Source of the DNA: Defluviitaleaceae bacterium
GTDB taxonomy: Bacteria > Bacillota > Clostridia > Lachnospirales > WRAX01
Length of the DNA stretch: 64,000 bases
Direction of reading: 5' to 3'
Assembly (NCBI GenBank): GCA_009784575.1
Contig: WRBK01000001.1
Span: 62,001-126,000 of the forward strand
A model generated the notes under the pieces. That model had not been told where the DNA came from and ran no database searches. It saw only the letters and a program-made list of their open reading frames with translations. The position numbers were made by a program, and so were the translations under genes. This document shows positions 44,057 to 53,087 of this stretch, in pieces. Positions within the stretch are counted from its first letter, which is position 1. Each line of letters starts with the position of its first letter.

Positions 44057-44620
44057 ATGATTTTTAAGCGTGAGTCACTTCCTGAACATATAAAAGAATT
44101 TATCAAAGGCGTGTCTTTTAAAGAGGACACGCCTTTTGGGTATGAAGAACTTACTTATCTTACTATATCTTATGTTGATTTTGGCGATAATAATTGCTTG
44201 GGTGACATGATAGTTGCTACTAAGATTGGAGATGAGGTGCTTGATATCTTTCGTGAGCTTTACGCCATACGCTTTCCTATCCATCAAATATGCCTTGTTG
44301 ACCATTATGGCGCGAATGATGAAGCCAGTATGTCAGCAAATAATACCCATGCCTTTAATTTCCGCCGTATAGCAGGTAGCGAAACCATATCGCGGCATGG
44401 TTACGGTATGGCCATCGACATTAATCCTGTGCAAAACCCATATATACGCAAAAATGACATTTTGCCTATGGCTGGAATTGGCTATCTAAATCGCAACAAT
44501 GTACGCTCTGGCATGATTGTGCATGGATGTCCTGCATATAATGCATTTGTTAGCCATGGATGGACTTGGGGCGGCGATTGGGACACGCCCAAAGATTATC
44601 ATCACTTTGAGAAGCACTAA
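44057..44620 (+). CDS. M15 family D-alanyl-D-alanine carboxypeptidase-like protein
   Basis: 187 residues. M15 family motifs: HAFNFRRIAGSETISRHGYGMAIDINP (zinc His and Asp) and GWTWGGDWDTPKDYHHFEKH (catalytic and zinc residues). No signal peptide is seen, so it may be intracellular or exported otherwise. Ribosome site TGAGGTATATAC. A perfect 11-bp hairpin lies within codons 17-27. Converges with the minus-strand VOC pseudogene, overlapping its end by 4 bases. Confidence 0.85.
   Translation: MIFKRESLPEHIKEFIKGVSFKEDTPFGYEELTYLTISYVDFGDNNCLGDMIVATKIGDEVLDIFRELYAIRFPIHQICLVDHYGANDEASMSANNTHAFNFRRIAGSETISRHGYGMAIDINPVQNPYIRKNDILPMAGIGYLNRNNVRSGMIVHGCPAYNAFVSHGWTWGGDWDTPKDYHHFEKH
44105..44136 (+). 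repeat. Terminator-like hairpin inside the start of the M15 gene
   Basis: AAAGGCGTGTC-ten-base loop-GACACGCCTTT followed by TGG; perfect 11-bp stem. It starts 58 bases after the topoisomerase stop, so it may terminate that transcript though it lies in the next coding frame (protein KGVSFKEDTPFG). Confidence 0.7.
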
Positions 44621-45044
44621 CACATTAAATCCCAAAATATACCAAATTTATCGACAAGCGAGCCGCAGCAAGCACTATAACTCACCTTTTTCAAAGGAGA
44701 CATGATTGTTGCACCATCTGATAAAATCTCAAAAGCCACCCTTACCTCATTAGCACTATCGAAGGAAACAACAAGACATACTGAATATCCGCTTGGCAAA
44801 GAATATCCACTTGGGAGGTTGTTTAAGGGATTATCCCATAGCAAAATACGCTGCTTGCCATCATCATCTGTGAATGAAAAATCAAGTCCATATCCTTTTT
44901 GATATCGGCATTTGGCGGCAAATCTTGCGGGTTGGCATCGGAATAACGGCTTAAATAGGTGGGCTCCGCGCCAAAAGCCTTTTCGTAAAGTTCGATTGCT
45001 TGTTCACATTGCCTGTTAAATTGTAATAATGGCTCTATTAGCAT
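44617..45044 (-). pseudogene. PhnB-like VOC protein, frameshifted
   Basis: Two adjacent minus-strand frames form one VOC/PhnB protein: the first reads LIEPLLQFNRQCEQAIELYEKAFGAEP...DMDLIF, then the second continues TDDDGKQRILLWDN...MSPLKKVSYSACCGSLVDKFGIFWD. The break falls in a run of five A's on the plus strand (44877-44881); a sixth would restore one continuous protein of ~142 residues. A local 18-base tandem duplication encodes LPSGYS twice. Either a real frameshift or a homopolymer sequencing error. It follows another VOC gene. Confidence 0.8.
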
Positions 45045-45050
45045 GATTTA

Positions 45051-45458
45051 TTATATTTCCCCCTCGAATAATCCAATTAAATTGCCCTCTGGGTCTCTAA
45101 AGTAAGCGCAATATATCCCGCCCCAAGCATCCATAAATTGCGGCTCGCCAAGAAACTGCACGCCAGCATACTTCATGCGCTTATAGTCGCCCCTACAATC
45201 ATCTGTGGTGATAACTGCGCAAATCGTATCTGGTGACGGAGACATATCTGGCTGCTTATAACCTTGCCACATCTCCACATTCTTTCCGACAAAAATTGCA
45301 AAGAGCGGTGGCTCGCCAGTTTTTCTCGCGAAATTTGTATATGGTCCGCCCTTATCGCCATATACTGGCACAAATCCAAGCTGTTTAGTGCAAAAATCAT
45401 AATATGTGCCATAATCGCCGCGCACTAAAATTGTAACTGATACTCCGTTGAATCCCAT
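45051..45458 (-). CDS. VOC (glyoxalase-like) family protein
   Basis: 135 residues with two beta-alpha-beta-beta-beta units: SVTILVRGDYGTYYDFCTKQLGFVPVYG and FLGEPQFMDAWGGIYCAYFRDPEGNLIGLFEG. Metal-dependent dioxygenase, lyase or resistance function cannot be chosen. Start follows AAGGAGGAACACAAA. Probably regulated with the AraC gene upstream. Confidence 0.85.
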   Translation of the reverse strand: MGFNGVSVTILVRGDYGTYYDFCTKQLGFVPVYGDKGGPYTNFARKTGEPPLFAIFVGKNVEMWQGYKQPDMSPSPDTICAVITTDDCRGDYKRMKYAGVQFLGEPQFMDAWGGIYCAYFRDPEGNLIGLFEGEI

Positions 45459-45532
45459 TTTGTGTTCCTCCTTATTTTTGGTTGAATGATATTATTTTAC
45501 ACAAAATAAAAACGACGTATTGTAAAATTACG

Positions 45533-46315
45533 TCATTTTTTGCATATTTGTAGATATTCTTTCGGTGTTAGTCCTATGTTTTTCTTAAAATCTTTGATAA
45601 AATGGGATTGGTCATAGAAATCCACTATCTCCAAAGCATCTGTTGATTTTGTTTCACCAGCGGAAGATGTAAGGAGCTTTAGGCAACGTTGAAAGCGGAT
45701 AATGGATAATGCGGTTTGTGGTGTGAATCCAAAATGCTTAATAAAAGCGCGCTGGCATTGTCTCGCGCTTAAATGCAGGTCTTTATACAGCTCCGCAGCG
45801 GAGGGCGGTGGAGATATGCTTAAAGAATCAAATATATTTGTGAAATCATCTGGCTTCTTATCGCGAACAAGCAGCTCAAGATAATCCTTGATATATGCTT
45901 TTGAATCACCCAAGGACAAGTTGAAAAAGGCGGCAACATCAAAGCTTGGGTCAAATTCATCTAATGAAACATAGTTATCCATAGCGGCTGTAGCGGGCAG
46001 TCCAGTTAATTGATAAAAAGCCCCAGGCTTCATTCGTGCACCAAAAAAGTTATTTGGCGTACGCACAGTAAAATGGGAATCGGTCTTGCTCATGCCAGCA
46101 AAGCCTATTGTTTGATTGCCAAAATTAACAATCAAGTCTATGCAACCATCAGTGGCTATCACATTTGTTATAAATTTTTCCTCCGAAGAGCGCGGGCTAG
46201 GCTCCCAAAGGCATATCACAAAATCCTTGAGAGATTTTTCTGTCTTTTCTGTATACAATATATGCTGGGAAAATGTATTATCCAGCAAATATGGTATCTG
46301 TAGAGGGTAATACAT
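45533..46315 (-). CDS. AraC family transcriptional regulator
   Basis: 260 residues. N-terminal DUF6597-like sensory domain (NVIATDGCIDLIVNFGNQ, FFGARMKPGAFYQL), C-terminal AraC HTH: LSARQCQRAFIKHFGFTP and EIVDFYDQSHFIKDFKKNIGLTPKEY. Start follows TTTTGGAGGATTATA. Lies 16 bases after the histidine kinase, so in the same transcript; it may control the VOC genes. Confidence 0.88.
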   Translation of the reverse strand: MYYPLQIPYLLDNTFSQHILYTEKTEKSLKDFVICLWEPSPRSSEEKFITNVIATDGCIDLIVNFGNQTIGFAGMSKTDSHFTVRTPNNFFGARMKPGAFYQLTGLPATAAMDNYVSLDEFDPSFDVAAFFNLSLGDSKAYIKDYLELLVRDKKPDDFTNIFDSLSISPPPSAAELYKDLHLSARQCQRAFIKHFGFTPQTALSIIRFQRCLKLLTSSAGETKSTDALEIVDFYDQSHFIKDFKKNIGLTPKEYLQICKK

Positions 46316-46331
46316 TATAATCCTCCAAAAT

Positions 46332-47792
46332 CTAAGCCATAGGTATTGTGAAAGAAAACACGCTGCCTTTGTCTAGCTCGCTATCTAAGCTTATGTCTTC
46401 ACCGTGGACCGCAAGCATTTCCTTAACGATAGCTAACCCAAGCCCACTACCGCTGCCGCTACCGCGGGATGCATCGGCTTTATAAAAGCGGTCAAAAGCG
46501 TATGCTTTGGTGGCATCATCCATACCTATACCTGTGTCCGCTATCTCAATATGAATCTTATCACTTTTTACGTGCGTAGAAAGCCGTATTTCACCGCTGT
46601 TGGTGAATTTTACTGCGTTTTCTACTAAATTATGAACCACTCGGCTCATTTTTTCTTTATCTGCATTTACCAAGGCGCGCTCTTCTGCAAAATCAATATT
46701 TACCGAAAGCTCATTACTAGCTATTTGCGACTCAAAAAGAATAATGGTTTGACGTAAAAGCTCATTGATATCAAAATTTTGTGTACTTAATTCTGAGCCT
46801 CCATCTGAGTCCTGAATATTCGTAAGTGTCAAAATATCATTAGCTAATGTGGTCAAGCGGCGTGTTTGTCCCAACACAATTTCCAGATATTTTTCCCTGT
46901 CCTGCTCATTTATTGTGCCATCCAGCATAGCTACCAAAAACCCCTGCATTGAAGTTAGCGGCGAGCGCAAATCATGGGAAATATTAGAAATAAACTCACG
47001 CCTCGTTTTTTCTATGTCATCCAAGCTTTGTGCCATATGATTAAACGATTGTGCTAACTGCCCAATCTCGTCTTTTTTTATTGCCCTAATATCTATGCGC
47101 CTGCCAAAGCCTCCGCCAGCTATCTCTTTGGCCGCTCTTCCAACTGAGGTTATGCGGCGTGACATGTTTCGAGATGTGATAAATACAAGAATAAACGATA
47201 CTACAAGCGCAGATCCCATAGCCAAAAATACTAGGCGCATAGCAGATGCGGTAGCGGCGGCGATATCATCCATAGATGAGGACATAAATATCGCGCCCCA
47301 AAGCTCGCCTTCAACGATTATAGGATAGCCCACTGTAAGCATTGCCATATCAAAAAGTTCACCAGCTGGTATGGGTAGTATTATAGTATCGCCATCAAAA
47401 ACACGCAGCATCTCTTCATCTAGCTGTATTTGTAAGATATCGCCTGTGGCTATTATCCCTTCCAAATACCCCTCAAAATAGCTCACCAAAAAAGCACTAG
47501 CACCAAGCGTTTCTAATGTATGCATATCGCTCTCAAAACGTGCCAGAGCTTGGTTGCGTTGCATACCCAAGCCCATGCCAGCACCCATACCACGACCCAT
47601 TTGCCCAGTTATGCCCTCCAAATGTTCGTATGATGCGGCTATGCGTTGCCCTTGGCGCACCAATGTATCGGCGGCTTGATTTACAAAAAAGTTTTGTAGC
47701 ATATAGTTAAGTCCAAAGGCAAGAATTACAAAAGCCGCCAATATAGACAACAGATATGCTGCCAATTGCTTAGAAAAAATAGATTTTAACAT
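46332..47792 (-). CDS. Sensor histidine kinase
   Basis: 486 residues. Transmembrane helix 1 (residues 10-30), external sensor domain with an unusual Met/Gly-rich stretch (GQMGRGMGAGMGLGMQ near 65), transmembrane helix 2 (~185-205), HAMP, HisKA FISNISHDLRSPLT (phosphorylated His), and HATPase with HNLVENAVKFT, DTGIGM and GSGLGLAIVKEM. Pairs with the response regulator 3 bases upstream. Confidence 0.93.
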   Translation of the reverse strand: MLKSIFSKQLAAYLLSILAAFVILAFGLNYMLQNFFVNQAADTLVRQGQRIAASYEHLEGITGQMGRGMGAGMGLGMQRNQALARFESDMHTLETLGASAFLVSYFEGYLEGIIATGDILQIQLDEEMLRVFDGDTIILPIPAGELFDMAMLTVGYPIIVEGELWGAIFMSSSMDDIAAATASAMRLVFLAMGSALVVSFILVFITSRNMSRRITSVGRAAKEIAGGGFGRRIDIRAIKKDEIGQLAQSFNHMAQSLDDIEKTRREFISNISHDLRSPLTSMQGFLVAMLDGTINEQDREKYLEIVLGQTRRLTTLANDILTLTNIQDSDGGSELSTQNFDINELLRQTIILFESQIASNELSVNIDFAEERALVNADKEKMSRVVHNLVENAVKFTNSGEIRLSTHVKSDKIHIEIADTGIGMDDATKAYAFDRFYKADASRGSGSGSGLGLAIVKEMLAVHGEDISLDSELDKGSVFSFTIPMA

Positions 47793-47795
47793 GAA

Positions 47796-48488
47796 TTACC
47801 TCTCGAATTTATAGCCAACGCCCCATACGGTTTTGATGCTCCAGCCATCCTCTTCATTTAGCTTTTCCCGCACACGCTTTATATGGACATCCACCGTGCG
47901 ACTGTCGCCAAAAAAGTCATAGCCCCAAATATTGTCTAAAAGCTGGTCACGGGTAAACACGCGCTGAGGATTTGATAGCAAGAAGTATAACAATTCAAAT
48001 TCTTTGGGTGGAAGCTCTAGCGTGCGACCATGATAAACTACAGTATAAGTTGCGGGATTTATAGAAAGGTTTGGGATATTGATAGCCTTGTCATTTGGGT
48101 TGTCCTCGTTTGCGCTACCCACGCCATACCGCCTTAAAACGGCCTTAACCCGCGCTACGAGCTCCTTTCCATCAAAGGGTTTAACGATGTAGTCATCCGC
48201 ACCCATGGTCAGACCTAGCACCTTATCAAATACTTCGCCTTTGGCGGTTAGCATTATTATAGGCATGGCGGAAATTTTGCGAATTTCTCGGCACAGCTCA
48301 TGACCATCTATCTCAGGCAACATCAAATCAAGCAGCACAAGATGCGGTGAAAAAGCAGCAAGCTCTGTCATCACGCCGCCGCCGCTATGCACTTGGCGTG
48401 TCTCAAACCCCTCTTTGTCCAGATATAGAGCAATAAGCTCAGCTATGTTTTTGTCATCATCTACAATCAAGATTTTAAAGTCGTTCAT
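47796..48488 (-). CDS. OmpR/PhoB-family response regulator
   Basis: 230 residues. Receiver with DDDKNIAE, phosphorylated Asp in LVLLDLMLPEIDG, MLTAK and Lys in VKPF. C-terminal winged helix LELPPKEFELLYFLLSNPQRVFTRDQLLDNIWGYDFFGDSRTVDVHIKRVREKL. Partner of the kinase downstream. Signal unknown. Confidence 0.95.
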   Translation of the reverse strand: MNDFKILIVDDDKNIAELIALYLDKEGFETRQVHSGGGVMTELAAFSPHLVLLDLMLPEIDGHELCREIRKISAMPIIMLTAKGEVFDKVLGLTMGADDYIVKPFDGKELVARVKAVLRRYGVGSANEDNPNDKAINIPNLSINPATYTVVYHGRTLELPPKEFELLYFLLSNPQRVFTRDQLLDNIWGYDFFGDSRTVDVHIKRVREKLNEEDGWSIKTVWGVGYKFER

Positions 48489-48502
48489 CTGCTGACCCTC
48501 GC

Positions 48503-49231
48503 TTAGTCATATAGTCTGTTATGTGTTATCTTATCAATTATCGAATCTTGGATTTTAAATGATGCCGCCAAATCAACAAACATTTTGTATAGTTCGTCGC
48601 TTGAGTTTAATGCTCGGTTAATCTCATCCAAAAAGTCAGTTTGATAATGATTGCTCCTGCGCAAATATTCATCAATCATGCTCTTGGGATAAACGAAATC
48701 AATGTCAATTTTGCCGAAATAGTCGAGGGCATCATCCAATTCAATTTTGGAATATCCTGACTTCTCAAATCTTGCGGGCATTCTTCCTCTATGTGATGCA
48801 CCTATCAATGCCAAAGCTCTGCCGTGACACTTTGCGGCATCCAATATATTCTCAAACATTCTATCATCTCGTTCGTTTTGCAGCGTGTTCATCTCTTCGC
48901 TTGTTGCTACAATTTTTTGGTGGTCTATGCCTTTTATTGGAATATGTAACTCGTCTGCAAGGCATCGCGCAAATATCATCTCGAAAGGTCCGCGGACTGT
49001 GCCTTGTTCTTTCAGCAAGCCATGGTCTGCCTCAATTAAAAGTACATCTGGATTTATGGCTTTTATTACATTTTGCAAATGGGAAAGAGAATAATCATGA
49101 GTAGCATCAAAATGAAACTGATGTATTGTACCCAAAACAAAAATTTGCTGTTCATTTTTCTCAAATAGTAGCAGATTGCTCTCTTTCTTCACCAGAGCGG
49201 CTAATGCGGCTTGATATTCTTGTTCAGTCAT
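48503..49231 (-). CDS. TraB/GumN-like (Tiki superfamily) protein, tentative
   Basis: 242 residues, soluble. Motifs FVLGTIHQFHFD, VLLIEADHGLL, GIDHQ and LIGASHRGRMPARF resemble the TraB/GumN fold with its LGTxH and GxxH pairs. Function unknown. ATG 49231 follows AAAAGGGGGTATTTT; the track start is 10 codons earlier. Confidence 0.6.
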   Translation of the reverse strand: MTEQEYQAALAALVKKESNLLLFEKNEQQIFVLGTIHQFHFDATHDYSLSHLQNVIKAINPDVLLIEADHGLLKEQGTVRGPFEMIFARCLADELHIPIKGIDHQKIVATSEEMNTLQNERDDRMFENILDAAKCHGRALALIGASHRGRMPARFEKSGYSKIELDDALDYFGKIDIDFVYPKSMIDEYLRRSNHYQTDFLDEINRALNSSDELYKMFVDLAASFKIQDSIIDKITHNRLYD

Positions 49232-49299
49232 AAAATACCCCCTTTTCCTATATTGTACCACAGAAGTAAGGGGGAGTGTATGAATTATTTGTAAATTTA

Positions 49300-50193
49300 C
49301 TAAAACAGCGATAACTGATTATTCCTCTCATAGCCCGCCTTGTAGTGCTGAATAATCGCCCGCATATCATACAGCAAACCAAGACGCTCACATTCGGCGG
49401 CAAAAACGTTCCAAAGTTTTTTGTAATTGGGCGGGGGGATATTATAACGATTGCAATATCGCTTGATATATTTTTCCTTAATGTTAGGGAATGATTTATC
49501 TAAATACTCGTAAAAATACTCCCTATTACCCTGCCTAAGTGTCATGCCCATATATGAATATACAAATTTCGCCCCTGCATCCTTTGCTCGCCTTAATATC
49601 GCCACAACATTTTCTGGGGTGTCTGTGATATATGGTAGCATCGGCACCATTAGCACGCCACAAAAAATACCTTGCTCTGTTAATGTGTTTATAGCATCGA
49701 ACCTTTCGGATGTAGGCAAAACATTTGGCTCTACAAGCCTGCATAAATCATCATTAGCCGCAGTGATAGAGAGTTTAACAAGCACTGGCGAATGAGATTG
49801 AATATCGCGTAAAATATCAGTATCACGCGCTACAAGTGCGGATTTGGTAGTTAAAGAAACACCAAAACCATAGGCATTTATAAGCTCAAGGCTATGGCGT
49901 GTCAGTTGTAGCTTGCCCTCGATGGGATTATATGGGTCGCTCATAGCGCCTGTGCCTATCACGCCCTTTTTCACCTTGCGCCGCAGGTCATCCCTCGTTA
50001 TTTGCAGGGCGTTTTCCTTCACCTTCACAATATCAAAATCCACATTCCTATAGCAATCACTACGGCTATCGCAATATATGCAACCATGGCTGCATCCGCG
50101 GTATATGTTCATATTGTAATCAAGCCCAAACCATTGGTCTGGGCTTTGAGTTTTGTATACAATGTTTTTCGCGGGGACAATAGGTATATCCAT
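49300..50193 (-). CDS. Radical SAM protein, SPL (spore photoproduct lyase) family
   Basis: 297 residues with the cluster motif YRGCSHGCIYCDSRSDCYRN and GTGAMSDPYNPIEGK, then LVKLSITAANDDLCRLVEP. This SPL-related branch (Rv2578c-like) is not the true lyase; activity unknown. Start ATG at 50193 follows GGAAGTAAGG and the gene lies 4 bases after the zinc-ribbon gene. Confidence 0.88.
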   Translation of the reverse strand: MDIPIVPAKNIVYKTQSPDQWFGLDYNMNIYRGCSHGCIYCDSRSDCYRNVDFDIVKVKENALQITRDDLRRKVKKGVIGTGAMSDPYNPIEGKLQLTRHSLELINAYGFGVSLTTKSALVARDTDILRDIQSHSPVLVKLSITAANDDLCRLVEPNVLPTSERFDAINTLTEQGIFCGVLMVPMLPYITDTPENVVAILRRAKDAGAKFVYSYMGMTLRQGNREYFYEYLDKSFPNIKEKYIKRYCNRYNIPPPNYKKLWNVFAAECERLGLLYDMRAIIQHYKAGYERNNQLSLF

Positions 50194-50197
50194 TGCC

Positions 50198-50476
50198 TTA
50201 CTTCCAACGCTTTAGCGTAGGCAGAAATTCTTGTAGCATCTTACGTGCAGCATCGATATCTGGACATACACCATCTGGATTTTCCTCATTTTTCACCAAA
50301 AATGGTGCGCAACTCTCAATCATTTCTTCCAATGTTTCATTTGGATTATTAAATGCCCCCGAAGGGAAGCAATAATGGCAATAATCCTCACTCTTGCTAC
50401 CATCGGCATTTTTGCCGAATAACTCATCTGATGTCATTGGCATACCGCAGCTTTGACAAAAAATCATAGTTTCCAT
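50198..50476 (-). CDS. Putative zinc-ribbon protein (zinc ribbon 2 family)
   Basis: 92 residues. IFCQSCGMPM and DYCHYCFPSG form a zinc ribbon; family has a conserved C-terminal helical part. Function unknown. Start follows CGGAGGAATTACA. First gene of the minus-strand run. Confidence 0.87.
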   Translation of the reverse strand: METMIFCQSCGMPMTSDELFGKNADGSKSEDYCHYCFPSGAFNNPNETLEEMIESCAPFLVKNEENPDGVCPDIDAARKMLQEFLPTLKRWK

Positions 50477-50600
50477 TGTAATTCCTCCGTTTATTTTAAT
50501 TTGTATTGAATACCACTGAAAGGCAGATAACTTTCATATGGTTTTAGCATTGAGACTTCTGGTATTCATGCACCCCCTCAAACCCCTATCATTTATTATA

Positions 50601-50629
50601 TTTATATAATACACAACATAACCTGACAA
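50601..50629 (-). promoter_or_regulatory. Promoter for the minus-strand zinc-ribbon/radical SAM run
   Basis: Minus strand TTGTCA - 17 bases - TATAAA, 125 bases from the start. The 250-base divergent region otherwise has only the plus promoter. Confidence 0.6.
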
Positions 50630-50688
50630 CTGCATGTCATAATATAAAATTATTTTATATCAACTTACTACCTATTTTCACATATTTA

Positions 50689-50697
50689 TGCTATAAT
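50689..50697 (+). promoter_or_regulatory. Extended -10 promoter for yibE/F-vanZ-mgtC
   Basis: TGCTATAAT with no clear -35, 30 bases before the YibE/F start. Confidence 0.5.
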
Positions 50698-50726
50698 TGC
50701 AATAAGAAAAGGAGGAAATAGAAGAT

Positions 50727-51884
50727 ATGATAAATTTTAATAGATTGTTTTACATAGGGATATTGCTTTTTTCTGTAGCATTTCTTTTTATCGGTAATCG
50801 CATTGCATCGCAAAACATGTTCGAGCCAGAGTTTGAGCCAATGCCCGTATACTCTGCTGTGGTTATTGAAATAACCGAAAGAGATGAAGAGCAACTGGAT
50901 TTTGGGTGGGGCTACTATGTAACAAGTCTTCGCATATTCTTTGATGCTCAAATAACCAGCGGAGAGCTGCTTGATGAGATAGTACATGCAGAGTTTCATG
51001 AAATAAGCATGATGGAATTGCCGCTAAAAGAAGTCGAAGAAGGTGATAAGGTTCTGCTTATATATCATGAGCATATCGGCACCTTTTTCTTCATGGACTA
51101 TGTAAGAATAAATTATATCTGGATATTGGGCGGCATATTTTTTGTACTGATAGTGATATTTGGTAGAAAAAAAGGCTTTAACTCCATCATTGCTCTTGGT
51201 TTTGTGTGCATGGCTATTTTTGTGGTGTTTATCCCTGCCATTTTGTCTGGCATGAATATCTATATCATGGCTGCAATAATATGTGCCTATTCCATCGTTG
51301 CAACGCTGCTCATTGTTATAGGTCCAAACAAAAAAGCGACATCTGCCATGCTTGGCTGTTTGGGCGGGGTGGTTTTTGCTGGCATATTGATGATGTCTAT
51401 GGATAGCATAATGCACCTTACGGGTCTTGTGGATTCGGAAGCTCGTTCTTTGCTTAATATACCACTAGAAAACTCCATAAACATAAGAGCCATAATTTTC
51501 GCGGGTGTTATTATTGGCTCTACAGGGGCTATTATGGATGTAGCTATGTCCATATCATCTTCATTGTGGGAGCTACGGCAAGCAGATATAGCATCAGATT
51601 TTCGTAGCTTATTTAGGTCAGGTATTGAAATTGGCAAGGACATTTTGGGTACAATGTTAAATACTCTGATATTAGCATATATTGGCAGCTCACTTTCGGT
51701 CATCCTTCTGCTTACAGCCAATGCTACATCATTCGTAGATTTGTTTAACCGCGAAATGATTATTGTAGAGTTTCTACGCGCCCTTGTTGGTAGCTTCGGA
51801 ATGTTTCTAACCATACCGCTTACGGCGGCTATATGCGGCTGGCTATATATGCGAAATGAGCATAAAGAGAGGTATACGCATTGA
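50727..51884 (+). CDS. YibE/F family membrane protein
   Basis: 385 residues. One N-terminal helix, an external domain with RIFFDAQITSGELLDEIVHAEF, then six to seven helices with the family stretch NSIIALGFVCMAIFVVFIPAILSG and INIRAIIFAGVIIGSTGAIMDVAMSISSSL. Function unknown. Start ATG follows AAAAGGAGG. Overlaps VanZ by 4 bases. Confidence 0.9.
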   Translation: MINFNRLFYIGILLFSVAFLFIGNRIASQNMFEPEFEPMPVYSAVVIEITERDEEQLDFGWGYYVTSLRIFFDAQITSGELLDEIVHAEFHEISMMELPLKEVEEGDKVLLIYHEHIGTFFFMDYVRINYIWILGGIFFVLIVIFGRKKGFNSIIALGFVCMAIFVVFIPAILSGMNIYIMAAIICAYSIVATLLIVIGPNKKATSAMLGCLGGVVFAGILMMSMDSIMHLTGLVDSEARSLLNIPLENSINIRAIIFAGVIIGSTGAIMDVAMSISSSLWELRQADIASDFRSLFRSGIEIGKDILGTMLNTLILAYIGSSLSVILLLTANATSFVDLFNREMIIVEFLRALVGSFGMFLTIPLTAAICGWLYMRNEHKERYTH

Positions 51885-52327
51885 AGATAAAAGCGCGACA
51901 CGTCTGGATATCGCTATCACTAATGATTGCCCTAGCTATTTTTATATCATCGTCTATAGAAGGTGCGGCATCTGCCATTGGCAGCATGGCGATAGTTGAC
52001 TGGATACGTCAACTTTTTGATATAGACATTGGGAGGCATACGTTAAATATCTATGTGCGAAATTTGGCACATTTTCTTGTGTTTTTTCTGCTTGGGTTTT
52101 GTCTAACATGTGCGATGAAATATGTGTTCAAGCACAAGAGGCTTGTATTTTGGATATCATGGGGCATAGCGACCGCCTATGGAGTGCTGGATGAGATACA
52201 TCAATATTTTGTTCCAGGGCGCATATTTTTGATTTCTGACATGGTTATTAATGCCATCGGAGCATTCTTTGGTGTGACCTTGGCATATCTGTTATTTGTA
52301 AGAAAAAGCAAAAAGGGAAGGGGATGA
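51881..52327 (+). CDS. VanZ family membrane protein
   Basis: 148 residues with several helices and the family pattern RNLAHFLVFFLLGFCL, DEIHQYFVPGR and SDMVINAIGAFFG. VanZ relatives raise teicoplanin tolerance or affect envelope stress. TTG start after AGAGAGGTATACGCA. Co-transcribed with YibE/F. Confidence 0.85.
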   Translation: MKIKARHVWISLSLMIALAIFISSSIEGAASAIGSMAIVDWIRQLFDIDIGRHTLNIYVRNLAHFLVFFLLGFCLTCAMKYVFKHKRLVFWISWGIATAYGVLDEIHQYFVPGRIFLISDMVINAIGAFFGVTLAYLLFVRKSKKGRG

Positions 52328-52331
52328 ACAA

Positions 52332-53009
52332 GTGGATTTCACGGATTTCATTATACGCATAGTGTTTGCTATTTTGCTTGGCTTTCTGATAGGTTTGGAA
52401 CGTCAGCTTACCAGCCATACAGCAGGCATACGCACCAATATTCTAGTAAGCCTAGGAGCTTGCCTATTTACACTGTTTTCACAATTAATGGGTGTATATG
52501 ATACCACACGTATAGCGGCGCAGGTTGTCACGGGTATAGGCTTTTTGTGCGGCGGCGTAATTTTTAAAGAAGGTCTTAATGTAAGGGGACTAAACACAGC
52601 GGCGACCATATGGTGTACAGCTGCCATTGGCGTTTTAACCAGTAGCGGCTTGATTCATTTTGCTGCCGCCGCAACGGTTATCCTTATCGCCAGTAACCTA
52701 GTCTTTAGATATATTTCTGATAAAATAAGACCGCTTGCGAATTTTGGAGACGAAGAAAATGTCTATATGCTTTCCGTGACATGCCTAGAAGAAGACGAGT
52801 TTAACATTCGCTCTGTTATAATAGACAATCTCGGTAAAGCGCGCCTACAGCTAACAAACCTAGAAAGTGCGGACGAAATAGGCAATAAAGTAGAAATTGA
52901 GGCAACGGTGATTATTTATGGCAAACGCAGAGACGAATTGATAGAAAGGCTAACGGCGCAAGTAGCTCTTGAAAAAGGGGTTACGAAGGCGGGCTGGGAG
53001 ATGATGTGA
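52332..53009 (+). CDS. MgtC/SapB family membrane protein
   Basis: 225 residues. MgtC core: FAILLGFLIGLERQLTSHTAGIRTNILVSLGACLFT and GIGFLCGGVIFKEGLNVRGLNTAATIWCTAAIGVL, followed by a C-terminal ACT-like domain. MgtC affects Mg2+-limited growth and ATP homeostasis. GTG start follows GAAGGGGATGAA. Interesting with the M-box and mgtE further on. Confidence 0.88.
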   Translation: MDFTDFIIRIVFAILLGFLIGLERQLTSHTAGIRTNILVSLGACLFTLFSQLMGVYDTTRIAAQVVTGIGFLCGGVIFKEGLNVRGLNTAATIWCTAAIGVLTSSGLIHFAAAATVILIASNLVFRYISDKIRPLANFGDEENVYMLSVTCLEEDEFNIRSVIIDNLGKARLQLTNLESADEIGNKVEIEATVIIYGKRRDELIERLTAQVALEKGVTKAGWEMM

Positions 53010-53015
53010 AGCGAT

Positions 53016-53044
53016 TTGACTATTTTGACATGACATAGTATAAT
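53016..53044 (+). promoter_or_regulatory. Promoter for the restriction-modification pair
   Basis: TTGACT - 17 bases - TATAAT, 44 bases before the methyltransferase. Confidence 0.7.
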
Positions 53045-53087
53045 TTATTTATATCTTGAAACTTAAATAAAAGCGCGGTGATGAGAG

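Noticed and set aside
53025-53044. TTGACA with TATAAT near the methyltransferase
   Set aside because: Spacing of 8 is too short; the TTGACT at 53016 with 17-base spacing is the likely -35.
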